A DNA stretch of 64,000 nt from Parabacteroides johnsonii DSM 18315 (GTDB lineage: Bacteria > Bacteroidota > Bacteroidia > Bacteroidales > Tannerellaceae), in contig NZ_CP102285.1 of assembly GCF_025151045.1 (NCBI RefSeq), positions 682,001 through 746,000 of the forward strand, given 5' to 3'. The notes beneath the pieces are model-generated. The model did not search any database, was not told the DNA's origin, and saw only the letters and a program-made list of their open reading frames with translations. How positions within the stretch are numbered: the stretch's first letter is position 1; the number at the start of each line of letters is the position of its first letter. Made by a program: the position numbers and the translations under genes. Positions 51,659-61,552 of the stretch are shown here, in pieces.

Positions 51659-53833
51659 ATGTTATTGCCAAAACAATCTCACAATTGTGTAACCGGGCTG
51701 GCTGTCGCCTGCTCGTTGCTATTGGTTGCCTGCTCTCCGAAGGAAGCCCAGCAGGTCAATCTTATTCCCAAACCGGAACGGATGACAATGACCGGAGGAA
51801 CCTTCAGGGTCGATAGTCTTGCTTTATTTGGCGGACGGTCTTCCCAAAGTGTCAAAACTGTGATCGATGATGCTTGGTCCGGTAGCCCGGAAGGCTATCA
51901 GTTGGATGTGACGCCGAAAGGAATTGACCTCCGTGCCGGTTCGTCGGACGGTCTGTTTTATGGAATGCAGACGTTACGCCAACTCTATTCCGGAGGAGAG
52001 GTGCCATGTGTTTCGATCCAGGATAATCCTCGTTTTGGGTATCGAGGGTTGCATCTGGATGTTTCCCGTCATTTTTTCTCCAAAGAGGAAGTGATGAAAT
52101 TGTTGGATGTGATGTCTTTTTACAAGCTGAATACCCTACATATGCATCTGACAGATGCCGGAGGATGGCGTATTGAGATAGACAAATATCCGAAACTTAC
52201 TTCCGAAACGGCATTTCGTACCGAATCCGATTGGCGGAAGTGGTGGGACGGCCGTGACCGTAAGTATCTGCCGGAAGGAACGCCGGGCGCTTATGGGGGT
52301 TACTATACGAAGGAGGATATCCGGGAGATTGTGAAACATGCAGCTTCCAAACATATAAACATAATACCGGAGATCGAATTTCCCGGGCATTCCGAAGAGG
52401 TCCTGATGGCTTATCCCGAACTGAGTTGTTCCGGTAAGCCTTACCTGAACGGCGATTTTTGTATCGGCAACGAGCAGTCGTTTGCATTCATGGAAGACGT
52501 ACTGGCAGAGGTGATCGATCTTTTCCCGTCCGAATATATACATATCGGCGGTGATGAAGCCGGGAAGTCTGCCTGGAAAACGTGTCCGAAGTGTCAGGGG
52601 TTGATGAAGAAGAATGGAATGAAGAGCGTGGACGAACTTCAAAGTTACATGATTCACAGGGCTGAAGAGTTTCTGATTTCGAAGGATCGCAAGTTGATCG
52701 GCTGGGATGAGATTCTGGAAGGTGGTTTGGCTCCCGAAGCGACCGTTATGTCATGGCGGGGAGAAGACGGTGGAATCAAATCGGCGCGGATGGGGCATGA
52801 TGTGGTGATGACGCCGGGTAATTATATGTATTTGGATTTCTATCAGGCCGATCCGAAGACACAACCATATGCCATCGGTGGCTATACGCCGATAAAGAAG
52901 GTGTATAGCTATGATCCTATCCCAGCAGATTCGTTGACGGCGGAGGAGTGCCGGCATATTTTGGGGGTGCAGGCTAATACCTGGACCGAGTATATTCAGA
53001 CTCCCGAACATCTGGAGTATATGATGTTCCCGCGTGCCCTTGCTGTAGCTGAGATTGGATGGACGCCGCAAGAGTTACGGACATGGGAAGATTTCAAACC
53101 TCGTATGAATGCTCATATCTCTCGATTACAGGGAATGGGGGTTCGCACTTTTACCCTTTCGGACGAATTGGAAGTGACCATGCAGGTCGATACGGCAGGC
53201 AGAAAGATAGAAGTTATACTGGATGCTGAGAAATATCCGGCGGAAATTCGCTACACGACGGACGGTTCTGTTCCGGTAGCATCTTCTGTCCTTTACACCG
53301 GACCGATAGTCGTACAAGATTCCGCCCATATCAAAGCCGCTATTTTCCGGGCCGGAGTGCTTCAGGGAACACCGACGGAAAAGAAGGTGGATTATCATCG
53401 GGCCATCAATAAGCCTATACATTATAATAGTAAGCTCTACGAAGGCTATATGGCCGGAGGGATGAACGCCCTGTTGGATGGTTATCGCGGTGGCTTGACT
53501 TATCTGGACGGACGTTGGCAAGGTTATTTGGATAATTTGGATTGTGTGATTGATATGGAAGGGGAGACGGATATCCATAAAGTATCTATCCGTTTCATGC
53601 AACTGATCGGTCCGGGTGTGTTCCAGCCAGGACAAGTGGAATTGTTGACTTCGGAAGATGGTGAAAACTTTATTTCCTGCGGAATTGTTCCGACAACGAT
53701 TCCGTCTGATGATCCGAATCTCCTGTTTCAGGAATATACATTCAATGGAAACTGGAAAGCCCGTTATGTTCGTTTGAAAGCGCCGAGGGCGAATCCCGGT
53801 TTTATTTTTGCGGATGAGATTGTCGTATGGTAA
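51659..53833 (+). CDS. GH20 beta-N-acetylhexosaminidase, lipoprotein
   Basis: A 724-residue enzyme whose signal peptide ends in LLLVACS. A GH20b alpha/beta domain precedes the barrel (FRYRG-like RFGYRGLHLDVSRHFF). The catalytic pair Asp299-Glu300 lies in HIGGDEAGKSAW, and WDEILEGG and WRGED are further site motifs. A chitobiase-type beta domain with YTTDGSVP follows, and a discoidin-like domain ends the protein. It removes terminal GlcNAc or GalNAc by substrate-assisted catalysis. With the GH92 gene 24 bases downstream it suggests breakdown of N-glycans. Confidence 0.95.
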   Translation: MLLPKQSHNCVTGLAVACSLLLVACSPKEAQQVNLIPKPERMTMTGGTFRVDSLALFGGRSSQSVKTVIDDAWSGSPEGYQLDVTPKGIDLRAGSSDGLFYGMQTLRQLYSGGEVPCVSIQDNPRFGYRGLHLDVSRHFFSKEEVMKLLDVMSFYKLNTLHMHLTDAGGWRIEIDKYPKLTSETAFRTESDWRKWWDGRDRKYLPEGTPGAYGGYYTKEDIREIVKHAASKHINIIPEIEFPGHSEEVLMAYPELSCSGKPYLNGDFCIGNEQSFAFMEDVLAEVIDLFPSEYIHIGGDEAGKSAWKTCPKCQGLMKKNGMKSVDELQSYMIHRAEEFLISKDRKLIGWDEILEGGLAPEATVMSWRGEDGGIKSARMGHDVVMTPGNYMYLDFYQADPKTQPYAIGGYTPIKKVYSYDPIPADSLTAEECRHILGVQANTWTEYIQTPEHLEYMMFPRALAVAEIGWTPQELRTWEDFKPRMNAHISRLQGMGVRTFTLSDELEVTMQVDTAGRKIEVILDAEKYPAEIRYTTDGSVPVASSVLYTGPIVVQDSAHIKAAIFRAGVLQGTPTEKKVDYHRAINKPIHYNSKLYEGYMAGGMNALLDGYRGGLTYLDGRWQGYLDNLDCVIDMEGETDIHKVSIRFMQLIGPGVFQPGQVELLTSEDGENFISCGIVPTTIPSDDPNLLFQEYTFNGNWKARYVRLKAPRANPGFIFADEIVVW

Positions 53834-53857
53834 ATTGAAAAATAAAAAATAAGAAAT

Positions 53858-56101
53858 ATGAAAGTATTGTTGTTCTCTTTTCTATTGAGTTGCTGTTCTG
53901 CGCTGGTTTTCGCACAACAGCCGGTAGATTATGTGAATCCGTTTATCGGGACAAGCAACTACGGGACGACTAATCCCGGTGCGATTTGCCCCCAGGGAAT
54001 GATGAGTGTTACCCCCTTCAATGTGATGGGGTCGAAAAGTAATAAATTTGACAAGGATAGCCAGTGGTGGTCCACTCCTTATTCGGCGGATAATAATTTT
54101 TTCACAGGCTATGCGCATGTCAACCTAAGTGGTGTCGGCTGTCCGGAGATGGGAAGCTTGTTGCTGATGCCTACTTCCGGAGAACTGAATGTGGATTATC
54201 ATGAATACGGTAGTGAATATAAGAACGAGGTCGCTCACCCCGGCTATTACAGCAATAGCCTGACGAAATATAATATCAAGACGGAAGCCACTGCCTCCAT
54301 GCGCACCGGCCTGACACGTTTCACTTTCCCGAAAGGGCAGGGGAATATCCTCTTGAATTTGGGTGAAGGGCTGACGAATGAAACCGGTGCGACCGTCCGT
54401 ATGGTAAGCGATACGGAAATAGAGGGAAGTAAGTTGCTTGGTACATTTTGTTATAACCCGCAAGCCGTTTTCCCGATCTATTTCGTGATGAAGCTCAGCA
54501 AAGCCCCCAAGCAGGCCGGTTATTGGAAGAAGCAACGCGAGATGAAGGGAGTGGAGGCGGAATGGGATGCCTATTCCGGCAAATATAAATTGTATACGAA
54601 GTACGACCGTGAGATGAGCGGTGACGACATCGGCGTCTGGTTCAAGTATGATACCGAAGAAAACGAGGTGATCGAAGTAAAAATGGGCGTCTCGTTTGTC
54701 AGCATCGAGAATGCCCGCCTGAATATGAACACCGAACAGCCGGATTTCAATTTCGATAAGGTGCGTGCGGCTGCCGGCAGGATGTGGAATGACGATCTGT
54801 CGCGTGTGATGGTGGAAGGCGGGACGAACGATGATAAAACGATTTTCTATACTGCCATGTATCACCTGCTGATCCATCCGAATATCATCCAGGACGTGAA
54901 TGGTGAGTATCCGATGATGGAAAGCTTGAAAGTCGGCCATACGGACGGAAACCGCTATACGGTCTTTTCACTCTGGGATACCTATCGCAATGTGAGTACG
55001 CTGATGACGTTGCTTTATCCGGAAAAGCAACTCGACATCATCCGTACCATGATCGACATGTATAAGGAAAGCGGATGGCTCCCGAAGTGGGAACTGTTCG
55101 GACGCGAGACGCTGACGATGGAAGGTGATCCGTCTATTCCTTATATAGTAGATGCTTATATGCGTGGTTTGCGAGATTACGATATTGAGACTGCTTACGA
55201 AGGCATGCGCAAGGGCGCTACTACCCCCGGCGAGTTCAACCTGCTCCGCCCGGACAATAACGATTATATGAGCAAAGGCTACGTTCCCTTGCGCGAACAG
55301 TATGATAATTCGGTTTCGCATGCTTTGGAATATTATATCGCCGACTGGAATTTATCGTTGTTGGCGGATGCTTTGGGAAAGAAGGAAGACGCCAAGCTGT
55401 TCCGGGAACGAGCTATGGGATATAAGCATTACTATTGCAAGGAGTTCGGTACGCTTCGTCCCATCTTGCCCGACGGCACGTTCTATTCTCCTTTCGATCC
55501 GAAGCAGGGGGAGAACTTTGAACCGAGTCCCGGTTTCCATGAAGGAAATGCCTGGAATTACACGTTCTATGTCCCTCACGATATCAAAGGCCTTGCCAAA
55601 CTGATGGGCGGACAGAAAAAGTTTGTCGATAAATTGCAGATGGTCTTCGACAAAGGATACTACGATATGGCAAACGAGCCGGATATCGCCTATCCGTACC
55701 TCTTCAGCTATTTCAAGGGGGAAGCTTGGCGTACGCAGAAATTGGTTCGTGAATTGTTGGGTAAATATTATCATAATGCTCCGAACGGACTTCCTGGTAA
55801 CGACGATACGGGTACGATGTCTACCTGGGCAATCTTCTCAATGATGGGATTCTATCCGGCCTGTCCCGGTGATCTGGATTATGTTCTGACTTCCCCTACT
55901 TTCAACAAGGTGACGATCCGGCTGGATGAGAAGTTCTATCCGAAAGGCAGTCTGGTGATCGAATCCGGACACCGGACACCGGATGATATTTATATTAAGG
56001 AGGTGACGGTCGATGGCAAGAAGCTGAAAGGCTATACGGTCTCGCAACAGGAACTGGTGAACGCCGGGACGTTGCGGTTCACATTGGATAGTAAACATTA
56101 A
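53858..56101 (+). CDS. GH92 alpha-mannosidase, secreted
   Basis: A 747-residue enzyme with a signal peptide (cut after LVFAQ) and the GH92 start VDYVNPFIGTSNYGTTNPGA, PQGMMSVTPFN. The helical barrel shows ALYHLL-like AMYHLLIHPN, YTVFSLWDTYRN, EGNAWNYTFYVPHD and LPGNDDTGTMSTWAIFSMMGFYPACPG. Family members are calcium-dependent inverting exo-mannosidases acting on N-glycans. The linkage specificity cannot be read from sequence. It shares an operon with the GH20 gene; no susC/susD pair is present. Confidence 0.96.
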   Translation: MKVLLFSFLLSCCSALVFAQQPVDYVNPFIGTSNYGTTNPGAICPQGMMSVTPFNVMGSKSNKFDKDSQWWSTPYSADNNFFTGYAHVNLSGVGCPEMGSLLLMPTSGELNVDYHEYGSEYKNEVAHPGYYSNSLTKYNIKTEATASMRTGLTRFTFPKGQGNILLNLGEGLTNETGATVRMVSDTEIEGSKLLGTFCYNPQAVFPIYFVMKLSKAPKQAGYWKKQREMKGVEAEWDAYSGKYKLYTKYDREMSGDDIGVWFKYDTEENEVIEVKMGVSFVSIENARLNMNTEQPDFNFDKVRAAAGRMWNDDLSRVMVEGGTNDDKTIFYTAMYHLLIHPNIIQDVNGEYPMMESLKVGHTDGNRYTVFSLWDTYRNVSTLMTLLYPEKQLDIIRTMIDMYKESGWLPKWELFGRETLTMEGDPSIPYIVDAYMRGLRDYDIETAYEGMRKGATTPGEFNLLRPDNNDYMSKGYVPLREQYDNSVSHALEYYIADWNLSLLADALGKKEDAKLFRERAMGYKHYYCKEFGTLRPILPDGTFYSPFDPKQGENFEPSPGFHEGNAWNYTFYVPHDIKGLAKLMGGQKKFVDKLQMVFDKGYYDMANEPDIAYPYLFSYFKGEAWRTQKLVRELLGKYYHNAPNGLPGNDDTGTMSTWAIFSMMGFYPACPGDLDYVLTSPTFNKVTIRLDEKFYPKGSLVIESGHRTPDDIYIKEVTVDGKKLKGYTVSQQELVNAGTLRFTLDSKH

Positions 56102-56121
56102 TAGGATACCAGATAAGAAGT

Positions 56122-56205
56122 GTTCCCTGCCGATGAAATTTTAGTTTCATAGGCAGGGAACTTTTGTTTCATGCAAGGAAAACTTTTGTTCCATACTAAT
56201 GAAAC
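56122..56205. repeat. Two nested hairpins of the GTTTCAT/GTTCC family
   Basis: The first hairpin pairs GTTCCCTGCC (56122-56131) with GGCAGGGAAC (56152-56161) and inside it ATGAAA with TTTCAT. The second pairs GTTTCAT (56166-56172) with ATGAAAC (56199-56205) and inside it GGAA with TTCC. The words are those of the array at 17033-17117 in a different arrangement. It lies after GH92 and before the aspS promoter, and may work as a terminator. Confidence 0.75.
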
Positions 56206-56281
56206 TCTTTTTCCCTTAAAATATTTCGGTACGGCAATCCGGTTTTTCGGTGGATTTGGTAATAACGTCCTTATATATTAT

Positions 56282-56289
56282 TATCTTTG
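56282..56289 (+). promoter_or_regulatory. -7 box of aspS
   Basis: TATCTTTG matches the consensus; TTTG at 56255-56258 is 23 bases upstream, further than usual. The start codon is 38 bases downstream. Confidence 0.55.
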
Positions 56290-56327
56290 CAGCCATAGTT
56301 TGAAAATAATAGTTTAATCCATATTAT

Positions 56328-58085
56328 ATGTATAGAACAAGAACATGTGGCGACCTGCGTCTCGCTGACGAAGGCTTGGTGATTACGCTGGCCGGCTGGG
56401 TACAGAAAACCCGTAAGATGGGTGGTATGACGTTTGTGGATATCCGCGACCGTTACGGTATTACGCAATTGGTGTTTAACCAGGAAGTTGATGCTGCTCT
56501 TTGTGAGAAAGCAAATAAACTGGGACGCGAATATGTTATTCAGGTAACGGGAACCGTTCGCGAACGTTCCAGCAAAAATCCGAATATTCCTACCGGCGAG
56601 ATCGAAATCATCGTTTCAAACCTGAATATCCTGAATGCTGCTGTGACTCCTCCTTTCACGATTGAAGACGATACGGACGGCGGTGACGACCTGCGTATGA
56701 AATACCGTTATCTGGATCTGCGTCGCAACGCCGTCCGCAAGAACTTGGAACTGCGTCATCGTATGGCTTTCGAGGTTCGTAACTATCTGGATAAGCAGGG
56801 GTTCCTGGAAGTGGAAACTCCAGTGCTGGTAAACTCTACGCCTGAAGGGGCACGTGACTTTGTCGTACCTTCCCGCATGAATCCTGGACAGTTCTACGCA
56901 TTGCCGCAGTCACCGCAGACGTTGAAGCAGTTGCTGATGGTTTCCGGCTTCGACCGTTATTTCCAGATCGTAAAGTGCTTCCGGGACGAAGACTTGCGTG
57001 CAGACCGTCAGCCTGAATTTACACAGATCGACTGTGAAATGAGTTTTGTGGAACAGGAAGATGTGTTGAATATTTTCGAAGGAATGGCCAAGCATCTGTT
57101 CAAGGTGATTCGTGGCGTTGATATAAAAGAGGCGTTTCCGCGTATCAGTTGGCATGACGCCATGAAATATTACGGAAGCGACAAGCCGGATCTGCGTTTC
57201 GATATGAAGTTCGTCGAACTGATGGATATCATGAAGGGACATGGTTTCTCCGTATTCGATAACGCTGCTTATGTCGGCGGTATCTGTGCGGAAGGGGCGG
57301 CTTCTTATACGCGTAAGCAACTGGATGCGCTGACCGAATTTGTAAAGCGTCCGCAGATCGGTGCAAAGGGCATGGTGTATGCCCGTGTGGAAGCCGACGG
57401 CAATGTGAAGTCGAGCGTAGACAAATTCTATACACAGGAAGTTTTGCAGCAGATGAAAGAAGCCTTCGGTGCAAAACCGGGTGACCTGATCCTGATCCTT
57501 TCCGGTGACGACGCAATGAAGACTCGTAAACAACTTTGCGAATTACGTCTGGAAGTGGCCGGTCAGTTAGGCTTGCGTGACAAGAATAAGTTTGCTTGTC
57601 TGTGGGTGATCGATTTCCCGCTGTTCGAGTGGAGCGAAGAAGATCAGCGTTTCTATGCAATGCACCATCCGTTTACTTCTCCTAAGCCTGAAGATATTCC
57701 GTTGCTGGATAGCGATACGGGAGCCGTTCGTGCGAATGCATACGATATGGTGATCAATGGTGTCGAAGTGGGTGGAGGTTCCATCCGTATCCATGACAGC
57801 AAGTTACAGGATAAGATGTTCCAGTTGTTGGGCTTTACCGAAGAAAAGGCGCAGGAGCGTTTCGGCTTCTTGATGAATGCCTTCAAATATGGTGCACCTC
57901 CTCACGGTGGTCTGGCTTATGGTTTGGACCGTTGGGTATCTTTGTTTGCCGGCTTGGATTCTATCCGTGACTGTATCGCGTTTCCGAAAAACAACTCCGG
58001 TCGCGATGTCATGTTGGATGCACCCGGGCAACTGGATGATTCGCAGTTGGAAGAATTATGCCTGAAAGTAGATATTAAGGAATAA
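56328..58085 (+). CDS. aspS: Aspartyl-tRNA synthetase
   Basis: A 585-residue class II synthetase of bacterial type: OB-fold anticodon domain ([30 protein letters not shown]), motif 1, motif 2 ([24 protein letters not shown]), the inserted GAD domain and motif 3 ([19 protein letters not shown]). It charges tRNA-Asp; whether it also acts on tRNA-Asn depends on other genes not in the window. A hairpin follows its stop. Confidence 0.98.
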   Translation: MYRTRTCGDLRLADEGLVITLAGWVQKTRKMGGMTFVDIRDRYGITQLVFNQEVDAALCEKANKLGREYVIQVTGTVRERSSKNPNIPTGEIEIIVSNLNILNAAVTPPFTIEDDTDGGDDLRMKYRYLDLRRNAVRKNLELRHRMAFEVRNYLDKQGFLEVETPVLVNSTPEGARDFVVPSRMNPGQFYALPQSPQTLKQLLMVSGFDRYFQIVKCFRDEDLRADRQPEFTQIDCEMSFVEQEDVLNIFEGMAKHLFKVIRGVDIKEAFPRISWHDAMKYYGSDKPDLRFDMKFVELMDIMKGHGFSVFDNAAYVGGICAEGAASYTRKQLDALTEFVKRPQIGAKGMVYARVEADGNVKSSVDKFYTQEVLQQMKEAFGAKPGDLILILSGDDAMKTRKQLCELRLEVAGQLGLRDKNKFACLWVIDFPLFEWSEEDQRFYAMHHPFTSPKPEDIPLLDSDTGAVRANAYDMVINGVEVGGGSIRIHDSKLQDKMFQLLGFTEEKAQERFGFLMNAFKYGAPPHGGLAYGLDRWVSLFAGLDSIRDCIAFPKNNSGRDVMLDAPGQLDDSQLEELCLKVDIKE

Positions 58086-58097
58086 TATATCAATAGA

Positions 58098-58147
58098 TCA
58101 ATTTGCCGGTATGCTAATGAATTATTCATTGGCCTTTGGCAAATTGA
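58098..58147. repeat. Hairpin between aspS and nif3-like gene
   Basis: TCAATTTGCC (58098-58107) pairs with GGCAAATTGA (58138-58147), with an inner AATGAA/TTCATT pair. There is no proper T-tract after it, so termination is uncertain. Confidence 0.5.
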
Positions 58148-58167
58148 TTTAGTTATAAATATTGATT

Positions 58168-59265
58168 ATGTTAAGGGTTAAGGATATATTGAAAGAGATT
58201 GAACAATACGCTCCGTTGCCATTGCAGGAGAGCTTTGACAATGCAGGTGTGCAGGTCGGTGATGTGAATCAGCTTGCTACCGGTGTGCTTCTTTGTCTCG
58301 ACGTCACCGAAGATGTAGTGGACGAGGCGATAGAGATGGGGTGTAACCTGATTATTTCTCATCATCCTTTGGCCTTTAAAGCATTCAAATCCCTGACCGG
58401 TTCGACCTATATCGAGCGGTGTATGGTGAAAGCCTGTAAGTATGATTTGGTGATCTATGCTGCCCATACCAATCTTGATAATGCAGCAGGAGGTGTGAAT
58501 TTCCGTTTGGCAGAACTGATCGGACTGGAAAATGTCCGTGTCCTGAGCCCACAGAAAGGTGCTTTGTTGAAGCTGGTTACTTTTGTACCGGAAGCTTATG
58601 CTGATTTGGTGAGGACAACTTTGTTCAATGCGGGAGCCGGAACGATAGGCGACTATGATTCCTGTAGCTTTAATCAGCCAGGGAGTGGAACTTTTCGTGC
58701 CGGTGAAGGGACGAATCCGTTCTGTGGTGAAATAGGTGAGTTGCATATGGAGCCGGAAATCCGTATCGAAACGATATTGCCTGCTTTCCGTAAATCGACG
58801 GTGACTCGTGCATTGCTTTCCGTCCATCCTTATGAAGAACCGGTGTTCGATTTCTATCCTTTGGATAATGCCTGGAACCAGGTCGGTTCAGGGGTGGTGG
58901 GAGAGTTGCCCGAAGAAGAGGGGGAACTGGTTTTCCTGCAACGGATCAAAGAGTTGTTTCAAGTGGGATGCGTGAAGCATTCTGCCTTGACAGGCAAGCC
59001 GATACGGGAAGTTGCCTTATGCGGGGGGAGTGGTGCTTTCCTGATCAAAGACGCAATCAATTACGGTGCGGACGTTTTCATTACGGGAGAGGCTAAATAT
59101 AATGACTTTTACGATGTGGAAGACCGGATTCTGCTGGCGGTTATTGGTCATTATGAAAGTGAAGTCTGTACAAAAGACATCTTTTATAACATAATATCGA
59201 AAAAATTCCCTACCTTTGCGGTACATTTTTCGAATGTTAATTCAAACCCGGTAAAATATTTATAG
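58168..59265 (+). CDS. Nif3/YbgI-like dinuclear metal-centre protein
   Basis: A 365-residue NIF3-family protein. It starts MLRVKDILKEIEQYAPLPLQESFDNAGVQVGD. The metal-binding SHHPLAFKAFKSL and YAAHTNLDNAAGGVN, with the closing GEAKYNDF and VIGHYESE, supply the His, Asp and Glu ligands. A PII/CutA-like insert of about 110 residues splits the two halves (about 128-235), as in YqfO-type members. Proposed roles include GTP cyclohydrolase-like activity, but the real one is unclear. The ATG at 58168 is used; a TTG two codons before is less likely. Confidence 0.92.
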   Translation: MLRVKDILKEIEQYAPLPLQESFDNAGVQVGDVNQLATGVLLCLDVTEDVVDEAIEMGCNLIISHHPLAFKAFKSLTGSTYIERCMVKACKYDLVIYAAHTNLDNAAGGVNFRLAELIGLENVRVLSPQKGALLKLVTFVPEAYADLVRTTLFNAGAGTIGDYDSCSFNQPGSGTFRAGEGTNPFCGEIGELHMEPEIRIETILPAFRKSTVTRALLSVHPYEEPVFDFYPLDNAWNQVGSGVVGELPEEEGELVFLQRIKELFQVGCVKHSALTGKPIREVALCGGSGAFLIKDAINYGADVFITGEAKYNDFYDVEDRILLAVIGHYESEVCTKDIFYNIISKKFPTFAVHFSNVNSNPVKYL

Positions 59266-59266
59266 A

Positions 59267-60031
59267 ATGGCTACAGATAAACAATCAGCTGAAAAAGAGA
59301 TTACAGTTGAAGAAAAGCTTTCTACGCTGTATCAGCTTCAGACGATGATGACTGAAATTGATAAGATCAAAACACTTCGCGGAGAACTTCCTTTGGAAGT
59401 ACAGGACTTGGAAGATGAGATCGCAGGTCTGGAAACACGTCTTCAGAACTATCAGTCAGAAATTAAAGACTTTGAGAATGCTGTTGTAGAACAGAAACAT
59501 AAGATTACGGAGTCAACCGGTCTGATTGAAAAATATAAAACGCAGTTGGATAACGTGCGTAACAACCGTGAGTTCGACAACTTGTCAAAAGAAATAGAGT
59601 TTCAGGGACTTGAAATCGAGTTCTCTGAAAAGAAGATTCGTGAATTTGGTGAAGCGATCAACCGTAAGAAGGAAGAGATAGCTGAACTGTCCGAAAGACT
59701 GGAAGGCCGTAAAGCTGATTTGGTTCAAAAACAGAGTGAGCTGGAACAGATCATTTCCGAAACCAAGCAGGACGAAGAGAGACTGCGCGAAAAAGCAAAG
59801 AAGCTGGAAGCGAATATTGAACCACGTCTATTAACTGCTTTTAAACGTATCCGCAAGGGAGCACGTAACGGTTTGGCTGTCGTATATGTGCAGCGTGGTG
59901 CCTGCGGTGGTTGTTTCAACAAGATTCCACCTCAGAAACAGTTGGATATCAAGTTGCGTAAAAAAGTGATCGTTTGCGAATACTGTGGTCGTATCATGAT
60001 CGATCCTGAATTGGCAGGTGTAGAAGAATAA
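59267..60031 (+). CDS. Coiled-coil protein with C4 zinc ribbon
   Basis: A 254-residue protein. Residues about 20-190 are a long antiparallel coiled coil (QDLEDEIAGLETRLQNYQSEI and similar). The end is a zinc ribbon with the Cys pairs CGGC and CEYC around QLDIKLRKKVIV. Proteins of this build are widely found next to nif3-like genes; the function is not settled, though a nucleic-acid or tethering role is often suggested. It begins two bases after the nif3 stop. Confidence 0.9.
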   Translation: MATDKQSAEKEITVEEKLSTLYQLQTMMTEIDKIKTLRGELPLEVQDLEDEIAGLETRLQNYQSEIKDFENAVVEQKHKITESTGLIEKYKTQLDNVRNNREFDNLSKEIEFQGLEIEFSEKKIREFGEAINRKKEEIAELSERLEGRKADLVQKQSELEQIISETKQDEERLREKAKKLEANIEPRLLTAFKRIRKGARNGLAVVYVQRGACGGCFNKIPPQKQLDIKLRKKVIVCEYCGRIMIDPELAGVEE

Positions 60032-60035
60032 TCGG

Positions 60036-61370
60036 ATGCGCGATGTTGTCCGTGCATATATAGAGAAATATCGGCTGCTTACGGAAAACCGTCCGGTTTT
60101 GGTCGGTGTAAGTGGCGGAGCAGATTCAATAGCCCTACTCACCATTTTGGTGGAGTCGGGCTATTCCTGTACTGTGGCGCATTGTAATTTTCATTTGCGG
60201 GGAGACGAATCCCTGCGTGACGAACAGTTTGTAAGAGAGTATGCCCGAAAACTGGATGTCCCTTTCTTGATGACGGACTTCGATACCCGGAAATATGCGG
60301 CCAGCCGTCGTCTTTCCATTGAAATGGCTGCCCGCGAGTTGCGCTATGACTGGTTTGAAGAACAACGGGTCGCGACTGGAGCGCAGGCTATTGCGGTAGC
60401 TCATCATCGTGACGACAGTGTGGAAACGCTTTTGATGAATCTGGTACGCGGAACCGGTATCCGAGGTCTGAGTGGGATTCGTCCTAAAAATGGTTTTGTG
60501 GTGCGTCCCTTGCTTGCCGTGAGCCGTGAGGATATTTTGGAATGGCTTGCCAGACGCGGTTTGAGGTATGTGACTGATAGCACTAATCTTTCCGATGCCT
60601 ATACGCGGAATTTTATCCGCTTGCGTGTCCTTCCGCTTCTGAAGGAAATCAATCCTTCTGTGAAAAATTCGATAGCCCGTACATCTGAACATCTGTCGGC
60701 TGTTGAAGCCATTTATCTGCATGTGGTGGAAGAGGCGAGGAATACCGTGGTCAAGCAAGGAGACCGCCTTTCTATTGCCACCCTAATGCATTACCCGTCA
60801 CCTGATGCGATTTTATATGAGTTGCTCAAGACCTATGACTTTACTCGTCAGGTGGCAGAGGATGTTTATTTGTCCCTGACGAAAGAATCGGGTAAAACTT
60901 TTTTCTCTTCTACACACCGGTTGATAAAAGATCGGGACTATTTATTGTTGTCTCCCCTTGTAAAGGAAGAGGTTTGTGAATATACACTGACCGGTGGTGA
61001 GAAAGTTTGGTCCGGTCCTGTTGAACTTTCTTTTGAGAAGATTGTTATTAAGAAAGATTTCCATATCCGGAAAGACAAAAATATCGCCTATTTTGATTAC
61101 GACAAACTGTCCTTTCCACTTACCCTGCGTACATGGAAAGAGGGAGATTGGTTTATCCCTTTTGGCATGAAAGGGCGGAAGAAATTAAGCGATTATTTTT
61201 CGGATCATAAGTTCAGCCGTTTCGATAAAGAACGAACTTGGCTTTTATGCAGCGGAGACGCTGTTATCTGGATTGTAGGGGAACGCTCCGATGATCGTTT
61301 TTGCTTGGACAAAACAACTAAAAGTGTGTTAGTTGTGAATTTTTTTTCGACAAAAAGCGAGAGTAAGTAA
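60036..61370 (+). CDS. tilS: tRNA(Ile)-lysidine synthase
   Basis: A 444-residue N-type ATP pyrophosphatase that turns C34 of the CAU-anticodon tRNA-Ile into lysidine. The PP-loop is GVSGGADSIALL; AHCNFHLRGDESLRDE, AVAHHRDDSVETLLMNLVRGTGI and VTDSTNLSDAYTRNFIRLRVLPLL are standard. The C-terminal TilS domain has RTWKEGDWFIPFGMKGRKKLSDYFSDHK. It follows the zinc-ribbon gene by 4 bases and ends the operon before rho. Confidence 0.96.
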   Translation: MRDVVRAYIEKYRLLTENRPVLVGVSGGADSIALLTILVESGYSCTVAHCNFHLRGDESLRDEQFVREYARKLDVPFLMTDFDTRKYAASRRLSIEMAARELRYDWFEEQRVATGAQAIAVAHHRDDSVETLLMNLVRGTGIRGLSGIRPKNGFVVRPLLAVSREDILEWLARRGLRYVTDSTNLSDAYTRNFIRLRVLPLLKEINPSVKNSIARTSEHLSAVEAIYLHVVEEARNTVVKQGDRLSIATLMHYPSPDAILYELLKTYDFTRQVAEDVYLSLTKESGKTFFSSTHRLIKDRDYLLLSPLVKEEVCEYTLTGGEKVWSGPVELSFEKIVIKKDFHIRKDKNIAYFDYDKLSFPLTLRTWKEGDWFIPFGMKGRKKLSDYFSDHKFSRFDKERTWLLCSGDAVIWIVGERSDDRFCLDKTTKSVLVVNFFSTKSESK

Positions 61371-61379
61371 AAATATTAT

Positions 61380-61387
61380 TACATTTG
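61380..61387 (+). promoter_or_regulatory. -7 box of rho
   Basis: TACATTTG matches the -7 consensus, with no clear TTTG at -33. It would give a leader of about 160 bases before the rho start at 61553, long for this region and able to hold control structures. A 26-codon frame (61486-61566) in the leader overlaps the rho start. Confidence 0.45.
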
Positions 61388-61552
61388 CAAAGATTTACTC
61401 CGCAGATGTGTTACTAATGATTCAAATTAGCTCAACAATCCGGTTTTCACATGAAATTATTAATTATCAAATTATAAAAGATACAATGATTGCGTTGTAC
61501 ACGTGCCGTGCCAGGTCGTGTAGTACGTCGTTTTTATTATTCACTTCGCATT

